NCBI RefSeq assembly: GCF_900105595.1
Contig: NZ_LT629784.1
Location: 310,001-374,000 of the forward strand
Length of the DNA stretch: 64,000 bases
From: Stappia sp. ES.058
GTDB taxonomy: Bacteria; Pseudomonadota; Alphaproteobacteria; Rhizobiales; Stappiaceae
Reading direction: 5' to 3'
The notes under the pieces were generated by a model, which saw only the letters and a list, made by a program, of their open reading frames with translations, was not told the DNA's origin and did no database searches. The position numbers were made by a program, and so were the translations under genes. Positions 8,946 to 18,154 of the stretch are shown here, piece after piece (positions within the stretch are counted from its first letter, which is position 1; each line of letters starts with the position of its first letter).

Positions 8946-9908
8946 ATGTCAACGCTGCTGTGTTTGATCGGTATCGCCCTGGCGGCGCTCGGGCTGGTTG
9001 GGGTCGGCGTGCCGGCCTATGTCCTGTGCATCGTCGGCTTCGTGCTTTGCGTGATCGGCGGATTCGCCCGTGCTCGGTTGTCCGTGGTGATCGCCGGCAT
9101 GGTGTTCACGATCTTTGCCTTCGCGATCGCGCCGGACGGGTTTTCGGCCATCCTGCAGATGGCGGACGTCAACCCGAAACGCTTCTTCAAGTTCTACGAC
9201 GGCATGTCCGGCCTGATCGGCGCGCTCGCCGTCCTGGCCCTGACGCTGGTGATGGTTCGCCGAAACGCGCCGCAATCCTGCGAGACGATGCTGGGGGCGT
9301 CCGACGATTTCGACACGGTCGTCAACGGCGTCGGCAAGCTGGCGTCCTGGCTGTTCGTTCCAATGATGATCGTGATCTTCTACGACGTCAGCCAGCGCAA
9401 GATGCTGGACTTCGACAACAACATCATCGATTCCGTCTTCTACTTCGACAGCACCAAGCTGCAGGAACTCGAGTGGCATCTGCATGCCGTGCTGTTCCTG
9501 CTTTGTCTCGGGTTTGCCTACCGTTATGACGCACATGTGCGCATCGAACTGGTGCGTGACCGCATGGCGCAGCGCTCGCGGGTGTGGATGGAGCTGATCG
9601 GCGTCGTTTGCTTCCTGCTTACCTACTGTTACCTGATCGTCGAGTTCGGCTGGGTCTTTGCAAACAATTCCTACAGGATCGGCGAGGTGTCGGCGGCGCA
9701 GACTGGTCTTACCCACCGCTGGATCATCAAGGCGATGCTGCCGTTCGGCTTCGCGCTCCTGTTCACGGCCGGACTGTCGGCCGCGTTCCGCTGCGTCGTC
9801 TATCTGTTCGGCCCCACCTACCTCAACGAACGCGCCGGCGATTATGCCGGTACCCATCACGCGGATCTGCCGGAAGACGTGGCCATCAAGGGCCCGATAA
9901 CGGACTGA
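8946..9908 (+). CDS. dctQ: TRAP transporter small permease DctQ, enlarged
   Basis: This is the small membrane subunit of the TRAP system, but at 320 residues it is far longer than the usual 160-200. An N-terminal part with about four extra hydrophobic segments (from STLLCLIGIALAALGLVGVG to about residue 100) precedes the typical four-helix DctQ domain, recognisable by LEWHLHAVLFLLCLGFAYRYDAHVRIEL. The start ATG was chosen for its upstream GGGAGAAGAG; a longer reading frame upstream lacks such a site. It sits 16 bp before dctM. Confidence 0.82.
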   Translation: MSTLLCLIGIALAALGLVGVGVPAYVLCIVGFVLCVIGGFARARLSVVIAGMVFTIFAFAIAPDGFSAILQMADVNPKRFFKFYDGMSGLIGALAVLALTLVMVRRNAPQSCETMLGASDDFDTVVNGVGKLASWLFVPMMIVIFYDVSQRKMLDFDNNIIDSVFYFDSTKLQELEWHLHAVLFLLCLGFAYRYDAHVRIELVRDRMAQRSRVWMELIGVVCFLLTYCYLIVEFGWVFANNSYRIGEVSAAQTGLTHRWIIKAMLPFGFALLFTAGLSAAFRCVVYLFGPTYLNERAGDYAGTHHADLPEDVAIKGPITD

Positions 9909-9924
9909 TCGGGGAAAACGCACC

Positions 9925-11301
9925 ATGACATTTGTGGAACTTCTGCCGGTCTTCATGTTCCTGGCGCTCGGGCTCTTGCTGTTCACCGGTTTCCCCGTTG
10001 CCTTCATTCTCGGCGGGGTCGGTCTCGGCTTTGCCTTCCTCGCGCAGGAACTGGACGCATTCAACGTCGCGCGGCTGGTGATCATTCCGAACCGCATCTT
10101 CGGTTCGACGATGGAGAACCCGGTCCTCGTCGCCATTCCGATGTTCATTTTCATGGGCACGATGCTGGAGAAATCCGGCGTCGCCAAGGACCTGCTCAAC
10201 TGCCTGCAGGTCCTGACCCGTCGCGTGCCCGGCGGTCTTGCGCTGTCTGTCACGCTGATGGGCACCATCATGGCGGCCACCACCGGCATCATCGGTGCCT
10301 CGGTGGTGATGATGACCCTGCTGGCGCTTCCCGTCATGCTGGAGCGCAACTACAACATTCCGCTGGCGACCGGCACCATTGCCTCTTCGGGAACGCTCGG
10401 CATTCTCATTCCGCCATCGATCATGCTGGTGATCATGTCGGATCTGATGTCGATCCCCGTCGGCACGGTGTTCGTCGCCGCCATCATCCCGGGGCTTCTG
10501 CTGGCGACCCTCTATGCGGTCTACATCCTCGTTCTGTGCCATTTCAAGCCACAGCTCGCGCCGCCGCTTCCCGACGATATCGGGCCAAAGACACGCGCGG
10601 AATTCTGGGTGATGATCCTGAAGAGCTTCGTGCCGCCGGTCTTCCTGATCATGATCGTGCTGGGGTCGATCTTTGCCGGTATTGCAACGCCCACGGAAGC
10701 TGCGGGCGTCGGCGCGGTCGGCGCGACCCTTCTGGCGATCCTCAATCGCAAGCTTGCGTTCACTGTCTTGCGGGATGTGTGCCACCGGTCGGCGCTGACG
10801 ACCGCGATGCTCTTTGGCATCTTCCTTGGCGCCACCTGCTTTTCGCTTGTTTTCCGCTGGCTGGGCGGCGAGGTCCTGATCGACGAGTTCATCGCCTGGG
10901 CCGGCGTTGGGTCGTGGGGCATCTTGTTCGTTTTGATGGGCATGGTCTTCTTCCTCGGCTTCTTCTTCGACTGGGTCGAGATCACGCTGATCGTCCTGCC
11001 GGTCTTCGGCCCGATCGTTGCAAAACTCGATTTCGGCGCGCATCTCGCGGGGTTCGAGGGCGTCAACGAGGTCGCGCTCATCTGGTTCACCATTCTGGTG
11101 TCGACCAACCTGCAAACCTCCTTCCTGACGCCGCCCTTCGGCTTCGCGCTGTTCTACATGAAGGGGGTGGCGCCTCCCGGGGTGACCATTCAGCAGATCT
11201 ACAAGGGCATCATTCCCTTCGTGCTTCTGCAGCTCATCGGCCTCGCCTTGTGCATGCTGTTTCCGGGCATCGTCCTGTGGCTTCCCAACGCATTGCTTTG
11301 A
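9925..11301 (+). CDS. dctM: TRAP transporter large permease DctM
   Basis: This is the ion-coupled transport subunit of the TRAP system, a 458-residue protein with about 12-14 membrane helices. Family signatures include PMFIFMGTMLEKSGVAKDLL, the glycine-rich ASSGTLGILIPPSIMLV and GLFTPTEAA-like FAGIATPTEAAGVGAVGA. It follows dctQ closely and completes a dctP-dctQ-dctM operon divergent from the lactate-oxidation operon. The IPPSI and TPTEA motifs are intact, so it should be functional. Confidence 0.93.
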   Translation: MTFVELLPVFMFLALGLLLFTGFPVAFILGGVGLGFAFLAQELDAFNVARLVIIPNRIFGSTMENPVLVAIPMFIFMGTMLEKSGVAKDLLNCLQVLTRRVPGGLALSVTLMGTIMAATTGIIGASVVMMTLLALPVMLERNYNIPLATGTIASSGTLGILIPPSIMLVIMSDLMSIPVGTVFVAAIIPGLLLATLYAVYILVLCHFKPQLAPPLPDDIGPKTRAEFWVMILKSFVPPVFLIMIVLGSIFAGIATPTEAAGVGAVGATLLAILNRKLAFTVLRDVCHRSALTTAMLFGIFLGATCFSLVFRWLGGEVLIDEFIAWAGVGSWGILFVLMGMVFFLGFFFDWVEITLIVLPVFGPIVAKLDFGAHLAGFEGVNEVALIWFTILVSTNLQTSFLTPPFGFALFYMKGVAPPGVTIQQIYKGIIPFVLLQLIGLALCMLFPGIVLWLPNALL

Positions 11302-11384
11302 GGGCTCACGCGTGACGTAATGCCGTGAGAGCGGAAGCGGCCGGATGGTTTCCGGCCGCCGTCAATTCAAGATGGGCGGCAGCG

Positions 11385-12716
11385 ATGTCTGAAACCGAGG
11401 ATAGCGGCGCGCGTGGCAGCGGCCTTCCTGCCTTCGAGGCGCATCCGGCCCGGGCGCTGGTGATCGGCGAGGTGCATGCGCGGCCGTTTCATCCGCTGTC
11501 GGGGCCAAGGGTTTTTCTGCGCTATGGCTTTATCGCTGACGAGGCGGCGGCGGAGGCTGACCGCGACTGGTTCGGCCGCTATTGCCAGTCGGTCGGTGAA
11601 CAGGGACCGGGCGCGGCCTCGCGCCATCATCTTGTGCGCATTGGCGAGAGCGTGTTGCGTCGCGAACGGCATGGCGAGTTCATCACCTACACCTGGGACG
11701 GGCCGCTGGATGACACGGATGCGTCGGGTGGCGAACCGCCGGACCATCCCTTTGGTGCGCGGTTTCGCGCGCCCGGGCCGCTCATGGTCGCGGTGCGTTG
11801 CGACTTCCTTCGGGCGGACAGCGCTGCCTTCCAGCGCCAGTTCGACCGGTTCGACCAGACCAGCCTTTCGGTGTCCGATGTCGATCAGCAGGCAGCGATC
11901 ATTGCCACAGACTTTCGTCAGGACCGGGACGGACTGACCCGCATCGTGATCGGCGACAGGACCCTGAACCAGGTGCAGGCGGGCGCTTTGACCCAGCGGC
12001 TTCTGGAGCTGGAGACCTACCGCACGTTCGCCATGCTCGGCCTGACGGAGGCGAACCGGCAGGCGCCGAAGGTCTCGATCATCGAGGCCGGGCTGCTTGG
12101 CATCGCGGAACGCATGCGTGCCAGCGAGGGGCTCGAAGCGAACCGGCTGCTGCTCGACGAACTGACGCGGCTTGCGGCCGATCTGGAGGCGGGCGCGGCG
12201 GCGAGCGCCTATCGCCTGGGAGCCAGCCGCGCCTATTATCTGATCGTGAAGCAGCGTCTGGAGGCATTGGGCGAGCAGTCGCGCGACGGGCATTTCACCT
12301 TCACGCAGTTCCTGACCCGGCGGCTGGCGCCGGCCATGCGCACCTGCGAAACGCTGGAAACGCGACAAGCCAACCTGTCGCGCAAACTGGCGCGTGCGGC
12401 AACGCTGTTGCGCACCCGCGTTGACGTGGAGCTGCAGGAACAAAACCGGGGCCAGCTTGCCGGGATGAACCGGCGGGCGCGGCTGCAACTTCGCCTGCAG
12501 CAGACCGTTGAGGGCCTGTCCGTTGCCGCCGTGAGCTATTATGTCGTCGGTCTTTTTGCGTATCTGGCCAAGGCGCTCGCCGACAGTCCCGTCGGCGCCT
12601 TTCTGCCATCCCAGGGCGTGATGACCGGAATTGCCGTCCCCCTGGTCCTGATCACGGTGTTCTTGTTCGTACGCCGCATCCGCCGTCATCATGACGAGCG
12701 CGAGGGGGATGAGTGA
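11385..12716 (+). CDS. DUF3422 membrane protein
   Basis: A 443-residue protein of the DUF3422 family, whose function is unknown. The N-terminal signature EAHPARALVIGEVHARPF is typical of the family. The middle is helical and probably coiled, and two hydrophobic segments near the C-terminus (about residues 385-405 and 413-433) are followed by a basic tail, an arrangement reminiscent of CorA-like proteins. ATG at 11385 begins the conserved part; a GTG at 11325 would add 20 residues. It follows dctM by 83 bp, but shared function is not implied. Confidence 0.8.
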   Translation: MSETEDSGARGSGLPAFEAHPARALVIGEVHARPFHPLSGPRVFLRYGFIADEAAAEADRDWFGRYCQSVGEQGPGAASRHHLVRIGESVLRRERHGEFITYTWDGPLDDTDASGGEPPDHPFGARFRAPGPLMVAVRCDFLRADSAAFQRQFDRFDQTSLSVSDVDQQAAIIATDFRQDRDGLTRIVIGDRTLNQVQAGALTQRLLELETYRTFAMLGLTEANRQAPKVSIIEAGLLGIAERMRASEGLEANRLLLDELTRLAADLEAGAAASAYRLGASRAYYLIVKQRLEALGEQSRDGHFTFTQFLTRRLAPAMRTCETLETRQANLSRKLARAATLLRTRVDVELQEQNRGQLAGMNRRARLQLRLQQTVEGLSVAAVSYYVVGLFAYLAKALADSPVGAFLPSQGVMTGIAVPLVLITVFLFVRRIRRHHDEREGDE

Positions 12717-12790
12717 GGCGGCATTTTTCCCGGTAATCGGTTCTGGCCCCGGCTGTCGGTGTGACCCGGAGCAGGGGCCGGACAAAGAAA

Positions 12791-12814
12791 GAGGCCGGAC
12801 AGATGCCCGGCCTC
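12791..12814 (-). terminator. Rho-independent terminator of cytochrome c gene
   Basis: An 8-bp perfect stem (GAGGCCGG / CCGGCCTC) with an 8-base loop is followed on the minus strand by TTTCTTTG. It lies 37 bases beyond the cytochrome stop codon, and also between convergent genes. Confidence 0.75.
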
Positions 12815-12850
12815 GAAACCTTCATACCCTTCCGCCCAAGGCGGACGACG

Positions 12851-13252
12851 TCACTTCATGGTGCCGTCGGCGTTGAACTGGGCAAGATAGGCGATGACAT
12901 CGTTGCGGTCGTCTTCCTTGCGCAGCTTGAAGGCCATCTTCGAGCGACCGCCAAGGAATTCGCTCGGATCCTCGAGGTAGGCGAAAATCTCTTCAGGTTC
13001 CCATTCGCCGGTCTCCGAGGCATGCTCTTCTGCCGCCTTGGAGTACCGGTAATCTTCGACGCTTGCAGCCTCGCGGCCGACGATGCCGTTCAGTTGCGGA
13101 CCGACCTTGTTGCGGGCGCCCTCTCCGACAGCATGACAGGCCTTGCACTTGCGGAACACTTTCTCGCCGGCGGCTGCGTCACCTTCCGCGGCAATTGCGT
13201 TCGCGGACATGGCCAGGACGGCAGCTCCAGCAAGCAACATAAGACGTTTCAT
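12851..13252 (-). CDS. Class I cytochrome c (c2/c-550 type)
   Basis: A 133-residue periplasmic electron carrier. It has a signal peptide (MKRLMLLAGAAVLAMSANAIAA), one haem-binding CKACH motif at residues 36-40, and a C-terminal Met in the GGRSKMAF segment suited to be the sixth iron ligand. Size and layout fit cytochrome c2. The start was chosen for the GGGAGAG site 6-13 bases upstream; an in-frame start 30 bases earlier would add residues before the signal peptide. It is monocistronic with its own terminator. Confidence 0.9.
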   Translation of the reverse strand: MKRLMLLAGAAVLAMSANAIAAEGDAAAGEKVFRKCKACHAVGEGARNKVGPQLNGIVGREAASVEDYRYSKAAEEHASETGEWEPEEIFAYLEDPSEFLGGRSKMAFKLRKEDDRNDVIAYLAQFNADGTMK

Positions 13253-13411
13253 AAGTTTCTCTCCCGAGATTCTCGTGTGCAACAGGTGGGACCGATCGTG
13301 TCCGAAAACCTGTGTTCAATACCGGCGAACACTAGCACGATCTTTTACGACGTCACCCCTGACGGGCACTTTGTCGCATTTGATTTCCGCAAGAATGCGG
13401 CTGGCACACGG

Positions 13412-14368
13412 TCATTCCGCGGCAGCCGCCTCTGCCTCCGGCAAGGTCAGCCAGTCGTCCAGCCCCTGATCCCAATAGGGGGCCGGCCCATAGAGTTTGG
13501 CGAGGAAATCGATGAAAACCCGCACCTTTGCGGGCAGAAAGCGCCTGCTGGGATAGACGGCATGCAGGCCGACGTTCTTGGAAGCGCGATACTGGGGCAG
13601 GACAATCCGGAGTTTGCCTTCCCGCAGTTCCGGTCCGATATCCCAGGTGGAGCGCAGCGCCACACCGAGACCGGCGAGGAGCGACTCGCGCACCACTTCG
13701 CTCGAGTTCGTACGGATCGGTCCGCCGGTTCGCAGCATTTCGGTGCCTTGCGGGCCCGACAGCCGCCAGACGTCCTGTTGGGTCGTTGCCAGGCACGCGT
13801 GATTGGCCTGAAGGTCTTCGACGGAGGTCGGCGCCCCGGCGCGTTTCAGGTAGTCGGGGGCGGCGCACAGGATGCGGTGGACCGGCGCAAGGCGGCGTGC
13901 CACGAGGCTGCTGTCCTCCAGTTCGGCTATGCGAATGGCCAGGTCATAGCCCTCGCCGACAATGTCGATGAGTTCGTCGGAGAGGTCGAGATTGACCGAA
14001 AGATCGGGGTTGTCGGCGAGAAACGCCGCCAGATGCGGCGCGATGTGCATGCGCCCGAAGGATGTTGGCGCACTGACCTTCAAAGTGCCGCGCGCCATCG
14101 CGGAGCGACGCGTGACGAAGGCTTCCGCCTCTTCCACCGACGCGAGGATCGCAACCACGCGCTTGTAGTACCCTTGGCCGGCCTCCGTAAGAGCGAGCTG
14201 GCGGGTGGTCCGCTGCAAAAGCCGTGTACCAAGTCGGTCTTCAAGGCGCCTGAGTCGTTTCGAGACGACCGCGGGCGAGAGACCCATCTCCCGTCCGGCC
14301 GCGGACATGCTCCCGGCTCCCACGACCCGCGCGAAGATTTCCATGTCGGGAAAACTGCTCATTTTCAA
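13412..14368 (-). CDS. LysR-family transcriptional regulator
   Basis: A 318-residue LysR-type regulator with an N-terminal helix-turn-helix (residues about 5-62; GSMSAAGREMGLSPAVVSKRLRRLE) and a LysR substrate-binding domain. The DNA-binding part resembles the CrgA/DsdC-type subgroup with TTRQLALTEAGQGYY. It is transcribed away from glcD with about 190 bp between them, so it probably controls the glycolate oxidase genes and itself. An ATG two codons downstream is an equally possible start. Confidence 0.9.
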   Translation of the reverse strand: MKMSSFPDMEIFARVVGAGSMSAAGREMGLSPAVVSKRLRRLEDRLGTRLLQRTTRQLALTEAGQGYYKRVVAILASVEEAEAFVTRRSAMARGTLKVSAPTSFGRMHIAPHLAAFLADNPDLSVNLDLSDELIDIVGEGYDLAIRIAELEDSSLVARRLAPVHRILCAAPDYLKRAGAPTSVEDLQANHACLATTQQDVWRLSGPQGTEMLRTGGPIRTNSSEVVRESLLAGLGVALRSTWDIGPELREGKLRIVLPQYRASKNVGLHAVYPSRRFLPAKVRVFIDFLAKLYGPAPYWDQGLDDWLTLPEAEAAAAE

Positions 14369-14421
14369 CGCACCGGAATTGGTTTTTCTCTGCCTTCAAC
14401 GATTTATGGACACCGTTCCAT

Positions 14422-14436
14422 CTGCCAAATTTGCAG
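14422..14436. promoter_or_regulatory. Candidate LysR operator upstream of glcD
   Basis: The inverted repeat CTGCCAAATTTGCAG (CTGC and GCAG arms around AAATTT) lies in the LysR-glcD divergent spacer. An interrupted dyad with a T-N11-A spacing is the usual LysR-type box. Assignment is by position and form only. Confidence 0.4.
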
Positions 14437-14559
14437 TCACACACACGCTCGACGCAGCCCGGTAAATGCCCATACTGTTGTCTATTGAGTGTGTACGCGC
14501 ATAAAAAGCGGGCGGATTTGTTTTCGTCACAGCAAAAGTGAATGAGGAAGGATCGCTTG

Positions 14560-16056
<1,497 letters not shown>

Positions 16057-16068
16057 GGGCCACAGTTG

Positions 16069-17280
16069 ATGTCAGACAGACTGTCACCGCGCAGCGCGGA
16101 AGAGGTTCGCGAGGCCGTGCAATGGGCGGCTGCCGAACAACATCCGCTTGAGGTTCTCGGCACCGGTTCGAAACGGGTGCTCGGCCGTCCGGTTCAGGCC
16201 GGGCATGCGCTGGATCTCTCCGGCCTTTCCGGCATTGCGCTCTACGAGCCGGCCGAACTTGTGATCTCCGCGCTCGCCGGAACGCCGCTGGCCGAGATCG
16301 AAGCGGCGCTTGAGGAGCACAATCAGGAGCTCGCGTTCGATCCGATCGACTATGGGCCGCTGCTTGCTCAGGCGCCGGGCGCGGGCACCGTGGGCGGAAT
16401 GATCGGCGCCAATCTTGCCGGTTCCAAGCGGCTGAAATTCGGCGCCGCGCGCGATCATATTCTCGGGATGGAAGCGGTCTCGGGCCGGGGCGAGATCTTC
16501 AAGTCGGGCGGCCGCGTTGTGAAGAACGTGACCGGCTACGACCTGCCGCGCACGCTGACCGGGTCCTGGGGAACGCTTGCCGTCGCGACCCGGATCACGC
16601 TGAAGGTTCAGCCGAAGGCGGAGACCGAGGCGACCTTCCTCATCTCCGGGTTGAACGCGAGCGAGGCAACGCAGGCCATGACCGCGGCGATGGGATCGTC
16701 CGCGGAGGTCTCCGCAGCCGCGCATCTTCCGCCCGACATTGCCGCAACGCTGGCGACGCAAGGTCATGCGCTGAACGGGTCGGCGACCCTGCTGCGCCTG
16801 GAAGGCTTTGCCACCTCGGTCGACTATCGCTTCGGCGCCCTCAAGACCCTGTTGCGCGACAGCGGGACGGTTTCGCGCCTCGACGCCGAAGCCTCGCGCG
16901 CGCTCTGGCGTGACGTGCGGGACTGCCGGGCCTTCGCGGGAACGGAGGAACACGTCTGGCGGATCTCTGTCGCTCCGACGGCGGGCGCGGAGTTCATCGC
17001 ACGTGTTCAGGCGGAGCTGTCGTGCCGCGCCTATTTCGATTGGTCGGGCGGGCTGGTCTGGCTGGCGCTGTCCGACAAGGAACCGCAGGCAGAAGCGGTG
17101 CGTGCAGCGGTTGAGGTTGTCGGCGGCGGGCATGCGATGCTGGTGCGCGCGCCCGCGCCGGTGCGGTCTTCCATCGAGGTGTTCCAGCCGCAGCCGTCGG
17201 CGCTTGCCGCGCTCTCGGCCCGCATCAAGGCGCAGTTCGATCCTCACGGGATTCTCAATCCCGGTCGAATGGGGTCGTGA
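16069..17280 (+). CDS. glcE: Glycolate oxidase FAD-binding subunit GlcE
   Basis: GlcE is the second flavin-binding subunit of the glycolate oxidase. It is 403 residues long and shares the PCMH fold: VLGTGSKRVLGRP at the N-terminus, PGAGTVGGMIGANLAGSKRL and GGRVVKNVTGYDLPRTLTGSWGTL in the middle, and DPHGILNPGRM at the end. It is directly downstream of glcD. Unusually, glcF does not follow at once: an opposite-strand gene lies in between. Confidence 0.94.
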   Translation: MSDRLSPRSAEEVREAVQWAAAEQHPLEVLGTGSKRVLGRPVQAGHALDLSGLSGIALYEPAELVISALAGTPLAEIEAALEEHNQELAFDPIDYGPLLAQAPGAGTVGGMIGANLAGSKRLKFGAARDHILGMEAVSGRGEIFKSGGRVVKNVTGYDLPRTLTGSWGTLAVATRITLKVQPKAETEATFLISGLNASEATQAMTAAMGSSAEVSAAAHLPPDIAATLATQGHALNGSATLLRLEGFATSVDYRFGALKTLLRDSGTVSRLDAEASRALWRDVRDCRAFAGTEEHVWRISVAPTAGAEFIARVQAELSCRAYFDWSGGLVWLALSDKEPQAEAVRAAVEVVGGGHAMLVRAPAPVRSSIEVFQPQPSALAALSARIKAQFDPHGILNPGRMGS

Positions 17281-17317
17281 GGATATGACGCTTTTCGCGG
17301 CTGTTCATCTGCAAACA

Positions 17318-17348
17318 CCCCGGGAGGCGCATGTCGCCGGTCCCGGGG
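17318..17348. terminator. Strong hairpin between glcE and an opposing gene
   Basis: CCCCGGGA and TCCCGGGG arms enclose a second stem GGCG-CATGT-CGCC. There is no T-tract on either side, so it may be a two-way transcript-end structure between converging genes rather than a classical terminator. Confidence 0.5.
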
Positions 17349-17368
17349 CGCTGCATGCCCTGGGCCTG

Positions 17369-18007
17369 TCAGGAGTTCTTCTTGAGCCCGGCGTTGCATT
17401 TGACCGGCACTTTGTAGGTCATGCCGTCGCGCTGGTTGGTGGTGTTCTTGATCGACCACTTGTTGTTCTTTGCCTTGTTCTTGCGCGCCGCAACCGCGTC
17501 GAGTTCGAAATAGGCGTGCGCGCTGACGGTCCACGACTTGGAGAGAACTTCGGACCTGCGCATGCCCTTGGCCCTCCGGTTGGCGAGGTTGGCCTCGCAT
17601 ACCTGCTTCGGCGACGGACCCTGCCAGGCGATCTTGGCCGTCGGGACCACCGGGTTGGCATTGAGGCTGACGGTGCGCTTCTTGCCCGCGCCGACATCGC
17701 GGTTGGCGAAGGACCGGCTCCAGTGCCCGCCGTCGCTTTCGAAGTAGCGCACGCCCTTGAACGCGCCGATTTTCATCGCGACGATGCGCTCGCCACTGGT
17801 CGCGCGGGCATGGAGCTTCATCAGGAACCGGTGGCTGGAACTCTTGATACTGGTGTAGCCGCCGGCGTTGGCGGAGACTTCGATCGGGACGGCGTCGATG
17901 CCGTCTTTCGTGAGTTTCACGGTTTCGATCCAGTCCTTGGCCGAAGCCGCGGAAGCGAGAGAAACCAAGAGCGTCGATGCGATCAGGATCTTGAATGTCG
18001 TGTTCAT
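17369..18007 (-). CDS. Secreted protein of unknown function inside the glc locus
   Basis: A 212-residue protein I do not recognise. It has a clear Sec signal peptide (MNTTFKILIASTLLVSLASAASA), two cysteines in the mature part (in KQVCEANL and VKCNAG) that could form a disulfide, and a Lys/Arg-rich C-terminal half. Base composition and codon use look like the neighbours. It is encoded against the direction of glcE and glcF and occupies the space that would otherwise join them. No domain or catalytic motif is visible. Confidence 0.7.
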   Translation of the reverse strand: MNTTFKILIASTLLVSLASAASAKDWIETVKLTKDGIDAVPIEVSANAGGYTSIKSSSHRFLMKLHARATSGERIVAMKIGAFKGVRYFESDGGHWSRSFANRDVGAGKKRTVSLNANPVVPTAKIAWQGPSPKQVCEANLANRRAKGMRRSEVLSKSWTVSAHAYFELDAVAARKNKAKNNKWSIKNTTNQRDGMTYKVPVKCNAGLKKNS

Positions 18008-18154
18008 GTCGAAAACTCCAAGGCGTTTGTGTGTGCCTCGCCTTGGGGTGAGGGTTTAAAGCAGGCTGCCTGAACGGACTGTGACGCAGATCTCAATCCG
18101 GCGTTCATGTTAGCCGGAACGCTACAATCGTCGATGGAAGAGGAGCCGGGTCGG

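Noticed and set aside
9886..11115. Long minus-strand frame opposite the first dctM
   Set aside because: Gln/Arg/His/Asp-rich product antisense to a multi-helix transporter with intact motifs.
12761..14488. Long plus-strand frame opposite the cytochrome c and LysR genes
   Set aside because: It overlaps two well-supported genes and their terminator; no domain is visible.
17281..18154. A broken or frameshifted glc gene between glcE and glcF
   Set aside because: glcE and glcF are both complete, and the gap is filled by an intact opposite-strand gene.
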